DNA of 64,000 nucleotides from Thinopyrum elongatum. Its lineage: Eukaryota; Streptophyta; Magnoliopsida; Poales; Poaceae. The notes beneath the pieces were generated by a model. The model saw only the letters and a program-made list of their open reading frames with translations. It was not told where the DNA came from and did not search any database. The position numbers were made by a program, and so were the translations under genes. This document shows positions 1 through 11,773 of this stretch, one piece after another (positions within the stretch are counted from its first letter, which is position 1; each line of letters opens with the position of its first letter). The stretch spans positions 539,632,795 through 539,696,794 of the forward strand of contig CM022297.1 of NCBI GenBank assembly GCA_011799875.1, in the 5' to 3' direction.

Positions 1-539
1 TCTTATAATATATTAATTGATTTGCCTAGAAGCCTCGCGCCTTCATACAAGATAGGTTCAAGTGAACCAAGATACACAAGGGATAACATGAGAGAAGAGA
101 CAACCAAAAATGACACACCCAAGCCTACAGCCAAACCCCAGAAACTGTCGAGGAAGATCACACATGGAGAAAATGGCCACTCGACAACACAAGTGGTGTC
201 GTTGCTAGACCCCTAGAAGCTCAAAACCATCGATGACAAGCGGTGTCATTGCTAGGCCTGCAAGTTTTGGCCCGATTGATGTCAACTAGGCGTGCAAGTC
301 TGGATACGTACATTAAACAGATTTGTTTCCATTGTCTAAAAAAACAGAGTTGTTTCCGGCTTTAACTGGCGTATTCTTCCCCTCAAAGAAAAAACCGACG
401 TGTTCTTTCTCAAAAGAAAAAAAAAACTAGACGTATTCTATCTCAAAATAAAATAATATAAAAAAATGTATACACAGGTTGTTGTATGAAAAAAAAGACC
501 TATGCTTTCCCTGAGAAAAGGATAAATGACCTAAGAAAA
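1..539. other. no recognisable gene
   Basis: AT-rich sequence with A-runs between about 400 and 500. The only open frame (22-216) has no recognisable domain. I see no repeat, terminal structure or gene here. Confidence 0.6.
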
Positions 540-1680
540 ACGCTCTAAATCAGCCGGATGCAGACATCCGGCGCGCCAGCCATGCCCACGGCTTGCCACG
601 TGCCCACGCGCGTCTCTCCCACCCATCTCTTTCCTCTTCCCTTCTCCACCCACCACCGCTTTCTCTCAGGCATTCCTTCCTTCTTATCTTATCCTCCTTC
701 TCTTTCCTTCTCCAACGCCAAATCTCATCGTGGATGTAACTGTCGGCCAACTCCGCTAGAAACACCAGGCTAAGGCGCAAAGGAAGGGGGGAGGGGGGAT
801 GCTGCAGGCTGGTGGGGCGACCTACCACAAATGCTGCTACGGCGTCCCACGGTGTTTCGAGCTCGACAGCTGCGGCAATATTGCGACGGCCTGTGGTGGC
901 ATTGCTGCGAGCCGCTTCTACGAGGCCGCCGGAGTTGCTACAGTGGTGGCGTTGCTGTGAGCAACACCGACGACGATGCTTGCTGGGGCTGTGAGAGGTG
1001 CCCGTCGTCGTAGGGGCCTTGTGATGATGTTGCAACTACTGTTACAAGCCGCCGGAGTTGCCGTGAGCAGTGCTGTGATGGGTGGCGTTGTTGGGAGATG
1101 GTGCGGCAAGGACGTCGTCTGCACGCAGATGCTGTGACGGCTGCTGGGACACGGCAACGGTAGCCCGGTTGCCTCAACGGTGCGACGATGCTGCGATGAC
1201 GGCCCAGGTGCTTCGACGCTCGACGGCTTTGGCGATGCTGCGACGAACCGTGGAGGTGTTGCTGTGAGCCACTGTTGCGAGGCCACCGGAGTCGCTACAA
1301 CGGTGGCGTTGCTGCGAGCTCTGTCGCGAGGTCGCCGGAGTTTGCTACTATGGGCGGCGTTGCTGCAAGCCACTGCTGCGAGGTCGCCGGAGTTGCTACG
1401 ACGGGGCGGTGTTGCTGAGAGCCACTGCTGTAAGATCGCCGGAGTTGCTACCGGAGCCACGTGCGTCGGTCGACGGCTTTTTGCTGGGAGCGGTACTGCA
1501 TCAGGGTTGGGCGGACCACAGTGCGCACCAGAGGTGCTACAACGAGGACGACGAGATGGGAGAAGCAGGCCAGCAAAGAGAAGATCGAACGGCCAGGCGC
1601 TGAGCATCTGGTGGCTATCAACGCAGATATAGTTTGGTCAGCAACAGTCGGATGCCACCTAGCACGCGCCAAGACCTAAC
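540..1680. repeat. GC-rich degenerate repeat block (about 51-bp units)
   Basis: A GC-rich block rich in CNG triplets. Its core is a degenerate repeat that begins GTTGCTG and contains CCGGAGTTGCTAC. Unit starts at about 1258, 1308, 1359 and 1411 give a spacing of 50-52 bp, and looser copies lie near 897 and 950. The near-multiple-of-three spacing and GC content keep several overlapping frames open on both strands (for example 918-1607 minus). They look like products of composition rather than a gene, since none shows a known domain. It is probably internal filler of a transposon, but I could not assign a family. Confidence 0.55.
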
Positions 1681-1842
1681 CACATGCAAACCGAACTTAT
1701 ATTTTTCCACGACATCCTATTTTTCCACAACATCTTTTTTTACACAACATCCTATTTAACCATATCCAATGATACATTCCTATATTCCGTCCTCATTGTA
1801 CCAAAATGTTTAGAAAACATTAGATAATTTCATCAAATATGG

Positions 1843-2570
1843 ACAGGCGCGGCAAAGCGTGCCATCATGGTCTAGTGGAGAGCAATATTAGATGGGAGAG
1901 ACATTTTGGCCCAAGGAATAATTAGAAAAATTGGTGATGGAGAAACAACGAGCATATGGACGCAAAACTAGATACCTAGGGAGAACATCATGAAACCAAT
2001 TTCTTCCCTGATCCCTCAACCACCTCAACTCGTCTCGGAGCTGATTGATTCAACATCAGCGACTTGGTGGGAGGAACTGGTCAGGTCGGTGTTCTTGCCT
2101 ATCGATGCTGAAGCAATATTGAAGATACTGTTATGCATTTATGCACTAAGAATGTTGAGGACTTGTGGGCGTGGAGCGAGGATCGTCGTGGAATTTTCAA
2201 GGTCCGTTCGGAGTACAAGATGATCGTCAAAACAAAGTTGAGGAGGGAGAGCTGGCTCAAGGAGAACAAGGGGCCTTCTGACACTACAGCCAAGAGTAAT
2301 GGATGGTCATTTCTTTGGAAAATTCGGGTTCCTTCAAAACTGAAGGTCTTTCTATGGCGTGTGGCGCAGCAATCATTGCCAACGGCAGATTTGTTTCATC
2401 ACCGAAACATGGCCACAACGTGTGTGTGCATTCTTTACGGAGCCGAGGATACATGGCGCCATGGCGAGAAGCGTATGGTCTCTTGCACCCGAGGAGATGG
2501 TGGAATATATGTGCTCTAACCAAGAAGCGAACGCCAAGAATTGGATATTTGGCATGCACGAGTCTATGCC
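1843..2570 (+). pseudogene. LINE ORF2 fragment (zf-RVT region), left part
   Basis: The 3' part of an L1-type non-LTR retrotransposon ORF2. Translation shows the region before the zinc-binding reverse-transcriptase domain (GDGETTSIW near 1940) and then the zf-RVT block, with SFLWKIRVPSKLKVFLWRV encoded near 2305-2365. Upstream EN and RT domains are absent, so it is 5'-truncated. In-frame stops are present, for example near 1970, and the frame shifts after about 2400. The reading frame is cut at 2570 by the MULE and resumes at 17850 after the 9-bp target duplication. The encoded HESMP on the left joins to HDEFI on the right. Confidence 0.8.
2562..2570. repeat. MULE target-site duplication, left (GTCTATGCC)
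   Basis: This is a perfect 9-bp direct repeat of 17850-17858, directly outside the terminal inverted repeat. Nine bp is the normal target duplication length for Mutator-like elements. Confidence 0.95.
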
Positions 2571-2808
2571 GAGTAAATTGCAAATAACCACCATATTTGG
2601 GGACGCTAAATCAAAAAACAGCCACCTTTCGTTTTTTTTTTTTTTTGCATAAAACCACCACTATTGTGCTAACAGTTTGCAAAAAACGCTGATTGCTCGA
2701 TCAGTCCTGTGTGAGGGCAAACCTGATGCCCGGGGCCCGCTGTCAGGTGCCACGTGGCCTGTGCGCACACGGCGCCCGTCAAGCGCCGTTAGACGGCGAG
2801 AGACAAAC
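2571..2808 (+). repeat. MULE left terminal inverted repeat
   Basis: It begins GAGTAAATTGCAAATAACC and runs to the GAGAGACAAA block. Read against the reverse complement of 17620-17849 it is nearly identical, differing at a few bases and in homopolymer length. It contains a CACGTG core at 2751-2756. The GRF gene start codon lies about 110 bp inside it. Confidence 0.92.
2751..2756. promoter_or_regulatory. G-box core CACGTG in left TIR
   Basis: A palindromic CACGTG, about 170 bp upstream of the GRF gene ATG. The mirror copy lies at 17671-17676, upstream of the transposase. CACGTG is the core bound by plant bZIP/bHLH factors. Use as a promoter element here is inferred from position only. Confidence 0.4.
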
Positions 2809-2921
2809 TGGTCGAACCCAACCGGGTCGGCCATTCCCCACTCCTCGCCTGTCAGACCCCGCCGCTCCCGCCCCGCCGTCGTCCCTCCCCCCCGCCGCCG
2901 CCGCCGGCGACCGCCGCAGCC

Positions 2922-4051
2922 ATGGTTTCCTGGAACGACGGCGAGACTAGTGACTCGTCTATTTCTCTCCCCTCGTACGAATCGGAGCCCTACGTGAGTT
3001 TTCCTCTCTGTCAGTTAGGGTTAGGGTTCTTCCCGAATTCAAGTTGAATTTCACCGATTTGATTTTGTATTTGACTGTCACTTTCTTCTCTGGTTCAAAT
3101 AATGTAGATACCACGGACCACTGTGGATCCCGAATGGTGCGGCATTGTTTCTGGAGGCCCGATCTGCAGTCATAAGACGCCGGTGGAGAGGGGAGTTGCA
3201 TTTCAAAGCATCCACACCGGCCGTAGGTTTTTTGGGTGTTCGGAGCAGGTTAGTAATTGTGATCCTTGTGAATGGTTAGTAGTGTTAAGGGGTCAGTGTT
3301 CATGGAGTACAGTAGTGATTATGTATACATCTCTGTTTTGCCTTCTACTCCTTACTGTTAGCAATAGATGTTAACTGAAGAATTAGGATTGTTAACTGAA
3401 GCAATAGATGTTACAAGTGGTTTATTTAAAAAAATTATGAATGGCCAAATCCTGAGTAATTATGTTTAATTGGCATGGTTTCTAGCTGCTTGTAGCAAGT
3501 AGTACATGCATAATTATGTTTGTTAACTATATGAACTGCTTAAATCCTGAATAATTGATTATAATTCTTGTTGTAATATTTATTTGGTTAATCAGGGAAG
3601 TTACAACTGTGGTCTTGTTGAGTGAGTTGACCCAGAATGGCCAGAGCCACTTAAGAATGCTCTGCGCAAGCTTTGGGATATGTATGAGCAGAGCCAAGAG
3701 CAGATCAAGGTTAAAGAAGATGTGATTGCCCTGCTAGAAGAAGAGAAGCGTCTGATGCAGGCAAAACAGAAGAGTGTTCAGGAAAGTGCCGCTGATCAGG
3801 TTGCACCTGATGCTAATGAAATCAAGACTGATCTTGAGAAGGAGAATATGTCACTGAAGGGAGAGGTAGAGCTGCTGAAGAAGATCCAGGCCACTCAGGC
3901 TGAACTCATTAGCAAATGGAGAAAAGATGCACATGTTGATGAAGTCAATCAGCAGAAGAAAAGGCTTGAGTTTGCCATATCTGACCTTTTCAAGGATGGA
4001 GAGGCCAACAAGTCTAAGCTGAAGAGAATCAAGGCTATATGTGATGAGTGA
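2922..4051 (+). pseudogene. MULE-borne GRF-type zinc-finger/coiled-coil gene, one nonsense codon
   Basis: Three exons fit with GT-AG introns and matching phase: 2922-2993, 3108-3248 and 3596-4051, 222 residues if the internal stop is ignored. Exon 2 and the start of exon 3 give a GRF-type zinc finger (WCG, GGPICSHKT, GRRFFGCS, then YNCGLVE). The normal tryptophan that follows is replaced by TGA at 3623-3625, consistent with TGG to TGA. The rest of exon 3 is open and encodes a charged heptad-rich coiled coil with many E, K, Q and L residues, ending KAICDE. GRF fingers are known as nucleic-acid-binding modules. A role as an accessory factor for this MULE is inference from gene order. Downstream in-frame ATG codons, the first at 3680, could still give a finger-less coiled coil. 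Confidence 0.8.
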
Positions 4052-4300
4052 TTGCAATAATTATTTATTATGTATGGTGCTTATTTATAATAGAAGGAAT
4101 GGTTGGAAAATTATGTATGATGCTTATTTATGGTACTTGTTGTAATCCAAGATTTGGTATTTGATTCCACTGGTTAAATTTTAATCTGCCATGTGATGCT
4201 ACTTGTTGTAATCCAAGATTTGGTATTTGATGGCACTTGATAAAGTTTAATATGAATTATGATGGTACTTGTTAAAGTTTACTATGAATTTTGATGGCAC

Positions 4301-4518
4301 CGTCGAGGATGCCATCAACTCATGTAGGGTTAACCCTACCCCTCGACAACCGTCGAGGATGCCATCAACTCATGTAGGGTTAACCCTACCCCTCGACAAC
4401 CGTCGAGGATGCCATCAACTCATGTAGGGTTAACCCTACCCCTCGACAACCGTCGAGGATGCCATCACCTCATGTAGGGTTAACTCTACCCCTCGACAAC
4501 CGTCGAGGATGCCATCAA
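4301..4518. repeat. 50-bp tandem repeat with palindromic GGGTTAACCC core
   Basis: Four 50-bp units start at 4301, 4351, 4401 and 4451, with a partial fifth from 4501. Only a couple of substitutions separate them. Each unit carries the palindrome GTAGGGTTAACCCTAC, and GTCGAGG near its start can pair with CCTCGAC near its end, so each could fold as a hairpin. The array lies in the spacer between the two convergent MULE genes, closer to the GRF gene stop. Confidence 0.95.
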
Positions 4519-4922
4519 CAAAATAAGAATATTTCAGCAACAACATAAGAATTTTACATGGTCATTTCAGCAACAACATGATCATTTCAGCAACAATATA
4601 TGATCATTTGATCAGCACTCCTCCTCTTTTCAGCAACAATATTGTAATTTCAGGGATAACATGATCATTTCAGCAAGATCACCTTGCTGAACAAAATCCA
4701 GCAACACCATGATCATTTCAGCATGGTCATTTGAGCAAAAAATTCAGCAACACCATAACATCATATGGATCATAATAACAGTGCATAAAGTATCATAACA
4801 GCAAGATCGTTACATGAGTTTCTTGCTCCATAACATCAGACCAACATAAGTTATTCCAAAATAACAAGTTTAGGCAGACCAACATCAGACCAACAGGAAT
4901 AATGATCAACAAGGAAGCTACA
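4519..4922. other. MULE intergenic spacer with degenerate CATTTCAGCAACAACAT repeats
   Basis: AT-rich spacer between the convergent MULE genes. Variants of ATTTCAGCAACA recur between about 4530 and 4745. It probably holds the 3' untranslated region of the transposase gene. I see no coding sequence. Confidence 0.6.
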
Positions 4923-6000
4923 TTAGTTCCCTGAAGCATATAAGTAATCTCTGAGCCTGGATGGTTTTTTCCTCTGTCTTGGTGGCAAGAAGGGTGCTGC
5001 TGGGGTAGCTGCTGCTGTTGAAGCTCTCCTTGTTACTGCACTAGATGTGCTTGCCCTTGCTGCTGGAGCTCTTGAGAGGCTTGCCCTGCTTGCTGGAGCT
5101 CTTGAGCTGCTTGCCCTGCTTGCTGGAGCTGCTGAGGTAGCTGCCCTTGGTGGTGCCCTCCCAGCTGGTGATGCAACAGATGGAGCTGCAGCAGTAGATG
5201 GTGCAGACCTTGGTGCAGAAGATGGTGCAGCCCTTGGTGCAGAAGATGGTGCACCCCTGTTTTCCTGCAACAAGAATAAAATGGCAGATCAGAGCATTAA
5301 TGGTACAATTTGGAAATCTATCTAGGGTCACATGTAATGCAAGGTACCTTGTGTTTGTTCTTCCTAGCAGCAAGTGCTGGCTTCAAAGCATCCCCACAAT
5401 TTGTGTACCTGTGGCCCTGCTTGTTGCAGTTACTGCATGTAATTGTCCCCATCCTTGATGTGTCCTTAGGTTTAGGCACTTCAAACTTGCCCTTCCTCCT
5501 CTTTGTTTGTTTCCTACCCTTCTTCTTGTGGAAAACTGGGGGGTCAATGTCTCTTGTAGCAGTTTTTGTCCATAGATCAGGTCCAGGAACAGGGTATATC
5601 ATTGGCTTGTAGGCTTCCAAATACATTTCCTTCTTAAAGAACTGATGCACAAAATCTTCTGGATGCTGTTTGGATTTATAAATTGCAGAGACAGCATGAT
5701 TGCAAGGTATGGCTGTCATGTCCCATTTTCCACAGCCACAAGTCCAATCCTTTAAATTGACTGCATAGGATTTCTCCCCACTATTGACTTGATACAAATC
5801 TGGGCCTGCCATCAAAGCTTTGCAGTTCCTTGCCCATTCCTTGGACTCTTCCAGTTTTTCTGAATAGGTAGGGGTAATTGTCCATCTAGCACTCTCTCCC
5901 CCAATTCTCTTTTCATTAAACTTGACCATCAACTTAGACCTTACTCCTTCAAGCATTGTTTTAATGGGTTTTCCTCTAATATCTAAAATCATCCTGTTGA

Positions 6001-6005
6001 ATACT
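6001..6005. repeat. Copia element 1 target-site duplication, left (ATACT)
   Basis: This is a perfect 5-bp repeat of 14475-14479 directly outside the two LTRs, as expected for LTR retrotransposon integration. Confidence 0.95.
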
Positions 6006-7742
6006 TGTTGGGGAACGTAGCAGAATTTTAAAATTTTCTACGCATCACCAAGATCAATCTATGGAGTCATCTAGCAACGAGTGAGAGGGGAGTGTATCTA
6101 CATACCCTTGTAGATCGCGAGCGGAAGCGTTCAAGAGAACGGGGTTGATGGAGTCGTACTCGTCGTGATCCAAATCACCGATGACCGAGCGCCGAACGGA
6201 CGGCACCTCCGCGTTCAACACACGTACGGAGCAGAGACGTCTCCTCCTTCTTGATCCAGCAAGGGGGGAGGAGAGGTTGATGGAGATCCAGCAGCACGAC
6301 GGTGTGGTGGTGGAAGCAGCGGGATTTCAGCAGGGCTTCGCCAAGCGCTACTGGAGGAGGAAGAGGTGTCACGGGAGGGAGAGAGAGGCGCCAGGGGCTC
6401 AGTTGTTTCTCCCATGCACCTCCCCACTATATATAGGGGTGGAGGGGGCTGGTTTCTTGCCCTCCAAGTCCATTGGGGCATTGGCAAAGGTGGAAGGAAA
6501 GAAATCCCATCCTTTCCCTTCCCCACCGATTGTTATCCCCCTTTTTTAGGGATCTTGATCTTATCCCTTCGGGATATGATCTTATTCCTTCTAAGGGGGA
6601 ATCTTGGTGCGCCTTGACTAGGGGTGTGGGGCCTTGCCCCCACTACCCACGTTCATGTGGGTCCCCCCATGCAGGTGGGCCCCACTCCGGAACCTTCTAG
6701 AACCTTCTCGGTACAATACCGAAAAATCCCGAACATTTTTCGGTGGCCAAAATAGGACTTCCCATATATAAATCTTTACCTCCGGACCATTCCGGAACTC
6801 CTCGTGACGTCCAGGATCTCATCCGAGACTCCGAACAACCTTCGGGTTACCGCATACTAATATCTCTATAACCCTAGCGTCACCGAACCTTAAGTGTGTA
6901 GACCCTACGGGTTCGGGAGACACGCAGACATGACCGAGACGACTCTCCGGTCAATAACCAACAGCGGGATCTGGATACCCATGTTGGCTCCCACATGCTC
7001 CTCGATGCTCTCATCGGATGAACCACGATGTCGAGGATTCAATCAATCCCGTACGCAATTCCCTTTGTCTATCGGTACGATACTTGCCCGAGATTCGATC
7101 GTCGGTATCTCGATACCTTGTTCAATCTCGTTACCGGCAAGTCTCTTTACTCGTTTCCGTAACACATCATCCCGTGAACAACTCCTTGATCACATTGAGC
7201 TCATTATGATGATGTCCTACCGAGTGGGCCCAGAGGTACCTCTCCGTTACATGGAGTGACAAATCCCAGTCTCGATTCGTGCCAACCCAACAGATACTTT
7301 CGGAGATACCCGTAGTGCACCTTTATAGCCACCCAGTTACGTTGTGACGTTTGGTGCACCCAAAGCACTCCTACGGTATCCGGGAGTTGCACAATCTCAT
7401 GATCTAAGGAAAAGTTACTTGACATTGGAAAAGCTTTAGCAAACGAACTACACGATCTAGTGCTAGGCTTAGGATTGGGTCTTGTCCATCACATCATTCT
7501 CCTAATGATGTGATCCCGTTATCAATGACATCCAATGTCCATGGTCAGGAAACCGTAACCATCTATTGATCAACGAGCTAGTCAACTAGAGGCTTACTAG
7601 GGACATGTTGTGGTCTATGTATTCACACATGTATTACGATTTCCGGATAACACAATTATAGCATGAATAACAGACAATTATCATGAACAAGGAAATATAA
7701 TAATAACCATTTTATTATTGCCTCTAGGGCATATTTCCAACA
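6006..7742 (-). repeat. Copia element 1 3' LTR (1737 bp)
   Basis: Terminal TG...CA structure (TGTTGGGG to CCAACA on the plus strand). It is about 295 bp longer than the other LTR, because positions about 6094-6388 have no counterpart there. Confidence 0.95.
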
Positions 7743-7760
7743 GTCTCCCACTTGCACTAG
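7743..7760 (-). other. Polypurine tract of copia element 1
   Basis: The minus strand reads GTGCAAGTGGGAGAC directly against the 3' LTR, the usual position of the plus-strand priming polypurine tract. The same motif occurs beside the 3' LTR of copia element 2. Confidence 0.85.
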
Positions 7761-7774
7761 AGTCAATAATCTAG

Positions 7775-10700
7775 TTACATTGTGATGAATCGAACACCCA
7801 TAGAGTACTGGTGTTGATCATGTTTTGCTCGTGAAAGAGGTTTAGTCAACGGATCTGCTACATTCAAATCCGTGTGCACTTTACAAATATCTATGTCTCC
7901 ATCTTGAACATGTTCACGTATGGAGTTGAAGCGACGCTTGATATGCCTGGTCCTTTTGTGAAACCTGGGCTCCTTGGCAAGGGCAATAGCTCCAGTGTTG
8001 TCACAGAAGAGAGCCATTGGACCCGACGCATTTGGAATGACTCCTAGGTCGGTGATGAACTCCTTCATCTATACTGCTTCGTGTGCTGCCTCCGAGGCTG
8101 CTATGTACTCCGCTTCGCATGTAGAACCCGCCACGACGCTTTGCTTGCAACTGCACCAGCTTACCGCTCCACCATTCAAAATATACACGTATCCGGTTTG
8201 TGACTTGGAGTCATCCGGATCTGTGTCGAAGCTAGCGTCGACGTAACCCTTTACGACGAGCTCTTCGTCACCTCCATATACGAGAAACATATCCTTAGTC
8301 CTTTTCAGGTACTTCAGGATGTTCTTGACCGCTGTCCAGTGTTCCTTGCCGGGATTACTTTGGTACCTACCTACCAAACTTACAGCAAGGTTTACATCAG
8401 GTCTGGTACACAACATGGCATACATAATAGACCCTATGGCTGAGGCATAGGGGATGACACTCATCTCTTCTATATCTTTTGCCGTGGTCGGGCATTGAGC
8501 CGAGCTCAATTTCACACCTTGCAATACAGGCAAGAACCCCTTCTTGGACTGATCCATATTGAACTTCTTCAATATCTTATCAAGGTATGTGCTTTGCGAA
8601 AGACCTATGAGGCGTCTCAATCTATCTCTATAGATCTTGATGCCTAATATATAAGCAGCTTCTCCAAGGTCCTTCATTGAAAAACACTTATTCAAGTAGG
8701 CCTTTATACTTTCCAAGAATTCTATATCATTTCCCATCAGCAGTATGTCATCCACATATAATATGAGAAATGCTACAGAGCTCCCACTCACTTTCTTGTA
8801 AACACAGGCTTCTCCATAAGTCTGTGTGAACCCAAACACTTTGATCATCTCGTCAAAGCGAATGTTCCAACTCCGAGATGCTTGCACCAGCCCATAGATT
8901 GAGCGCTGGAGCTTGCATACCTTGTCAGCATTCTCAGGGTCGACAAAACCTTCCGGTTGTATCATATACAACTCTTCCTTAAGAAAACCATTAAGGAATG
9001 CCGTTTTGACGTCCATTTGCCATATCTCATAATCATAGTATGCGGCAATTGCTAACATGATTCTGACGGATTTCAGCTTCGCTACGGGTGAGAAAGTCTC
9101 ATCGTAGTCAACCCCTTGAACTTGTTGATAACCCTTAGCGACAAGCCGAGCCTTATAGATGGTCACATTACCATCCGCGTCAGTCTTCTTCTTAAAGATC
9201 CATTTATTTTCTATGGCTTACCGATCATCGGGCAAGTCAGTCAAAGTCCATACTTCATTTTCATACATGGATCCTATCTCGGATTTCATGGCTTCAAGCC
9301 ATTTGTCGGAATCCGGGCCCGCCATCGCTTCTTCATAGTTCGAAGGTTCACTGTTGTCTAACAACATGATTTCCAGGACAGGATTGCCATACCACTCTGG
9401 TGCGGAACGTGTCCTCGTGGACCTTCGAAGTTCAGTGGTAGCTTGATCATGATCATTATCAATAACTTCCTCTCTAGCCGGTGTAGGCTCCACAGAAACA
9501 TTTTCCTGTGCTGCGCTACTCTCCGGTTCGAGGGTCATCTCATCAAGCTCCACTTTCCTCCCACTTACTTCTTTCGAGAGAAACTCTTTCTCTAGAAAGG
9601 ATCCATTCCTGGCAACAAAGATCTTGCCCTCGGATCTTAGGTAGAAGGTATACCCAATAGTTTCCTTAGGGTATCCTATGAATACGCATTTTTCCGACTT
9701 TGGTTCGAGCTTCTCTGGTTGAAGTTTCTTCACATAAGCATCGCATCCCCAAACTTTCAGAAACGACAGCTTAGGTTTCTTCCCAAACCATAATTCATAC
9801 GGTGTCGTCTCAACGGATTTTGACGGTGCCCTATTTAAAGTGAATGCGGCAGTCTCTAAAGCATAACCCCAAAAGGATAGCGGTAAATCGGTAAGAGACA
9901 TCATAGATCGCACCATATCCAATAGAGTGCGATTACGACGTTCGGACACACCATTACGCTGAGGTGTTCCAGGCGGCGTGAGTTGTGAAACAATTCCACA
10001 TTTCCTTAAGTGCGTGCCAAATTCATGACTCAAATATTCTCCTCCACGATCTAATCGTAAGAACTTTATTTTCTTGTCACGTTGATTCTCAACCTCACTC
10101 TGAAATTCCTTGAACTTTTCAAAGGTCTCAGACTTGTGCTTCATCAAGTAGACATACCCATATCTACTCAAATCATCGGTGAGGGTGAGAACATAACGAT
10201 AACCACCACGAGCCTCAACACTCATTGGACCACACACATCAGTATGTATGATCTCCAATAAGTTGGTTGCTCGCTCCATTGTTCCGGAGAACGGAGTCTT
10301 GGTCATCTTGCCCAAGAGGCATGGTTCGCATCTGTCAAATGATTCATAATCAAGAGACTCCAAAAGTCCATCTGCATGGAGTTTCTTCATGCGTTTAACA
10401 CCGATATGACCAAGGCGGCAGTGCCACAAGTATGTGGGACTATCGTTATCAACCTTGCATTTCTTGGCATTCACATTATAAACATGTGTAACATCACGTT
10501 CGAAATTCAATAAAAATAAACCATTCACCAGCGGGGCATGACCATAAAACATATCTCTCATATAAATAGAACAACCATTATTCTCAGATTTAAATGAGTA
10601 GCCATCTCGCATTAAGCGAGATCCAGATACAATGTTCATGCTCAAAGCTGGTACTAAATAACAATTATTGAGGTTTAAAACTAATCCCGTAGGTAGATGC

Positions 10701-11746
10701 AGAGGTAGCGTGCCGACGGCGATCACATCGACCTTGGAACCATTCCCGACGCGCATCGTCACCTCGTCCTTTGCCAGTCTACGCTGATTCTGCAGTTCCT
10801 GCTTTGAGTTACAAATATGAGCAACCGCACCGGTATCAAATACCCAGGAACTACTACGAGTGCTGGTAAGGTACACATCAATTACATGTATATCATATAT
10901 ACCTTTGGTATTGCCGGCCTTCTTGTCCGCCAAGTACTTGGGGCAGTTTCGCTTCCAGTGACCGTTTCCCTTGCAATAAAAGCACTCAGTCTCAGGCTTG
11001 GGTCCATTCTTCGACTTCTTCCCGGCAGCTGGCTTACCGGGCGCGGCAACTCCCTTGCCGTCCTTCTTGAAGTTCTTCTTACCCTTGCCCTTCTTGACCT
11101 TAGTGGTTTTATTCACCATCAACACTTGATGTTCCTTTCTGATCTCTGCCTCCGCTGACTTCAGCATCGCATATACCTCAGGAATGGTCTTTTCCATCCC
11201 CTGCATGTTGAAGTTCATCACGAAGCTCTTGTAGCTAGGTGGAAGCGACTGAAGGATTCTGTCAACGACCGCGTCATCCGGGAGATTAACTCCCAGCTGA
11301 GACAAGCGGCTGTGCAACCCAGACATTTTGAGTATGTGCTCGCTGACAGAACTATTTTCCTCCATCTTACAGCTGTAGAACTTATCGGAGACTTCATATC
11401 TCTCGATCCGGGCATGAGCTTGGAAAACCATTTTCAGCTCTTCGAACATCTCATATGCTCCATGATGCTCAAAACGCTTTTGGAGCCCCGGTTCTAAGCT
11501 GAAGAGCATGCCGCACTGAACGAAGGAGTAATCATCGGTGCGTGTCTGCCAAACGTTCAAATCGTCTGGCAGTGCTGGGAGAGCAGGTGGGTCACCTAAC
11601 GGTGCTTCAAGGACATATGATTTCTTGGCAGCTATGAGGATAATCCTTAGGTTACGGACCCAGTCCGCATAGTTGCTACCATCGTCTTTCAGCTTGTTTT
11701 TCTCTAGGAACGCGTTGAAGTTGAGGGTAACATTAGCGTTGGCCAT
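7775..11746 (-). pseudogene. gag-pol polyprotein of copia element 1, two nonsense codons
   Basis: The likely start is 11746 (MANANVTLNF); an in-frame ATG nine codons earlier is less like the family. In order: gag; CCHC knuckle (CFYCKGNGHWKRNC); aspartic protease (WVFDTGAVAHIC); integrase with its HHCC finger and GPMSVEARGGY, then GGEYLS and the NGVSERRNRT region; reverse transcriptase (FLILYVDDILLMGND); and RNase H (CEAEYIAASEA, then LFCDNTGAI). One frame runs throughout but is broken at 9218-9220 (TAA, where element 2 has CAA) and at 8069-8071 (TAG, expected TGG). Both are C-to-T type changes. Everything else looks intact, so the polyprotein died recently. Confidence 0.93.
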
Positions 11747-11773
11747 TTGATCTACAAGATAGATATGTAACAT

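Noticed and set aside
918..1607. 229-codon minus-strand open frame
   Set aside because: It lies over the 51-bp GC-rich repeat, is mirrored by open frames on the plus strand, and has a repetitive Ala/Thr/Pro/Arg composition with no domain.
2677..2997. Open frames over the left MULE TIR and the GRF gene first exon
   Set aside because: The same frames recur in the right TIR (17292-17766) as TIR shadows. The supported coding there is exon 1 of the GRF gene and of the transposase.
6181..7425. Open frames in the left copia LTR, repeated at 13108-14157
   Set aside because: Identical frames in both LTRs show they are LTR sequence. No known LTR-encoded protein fits.
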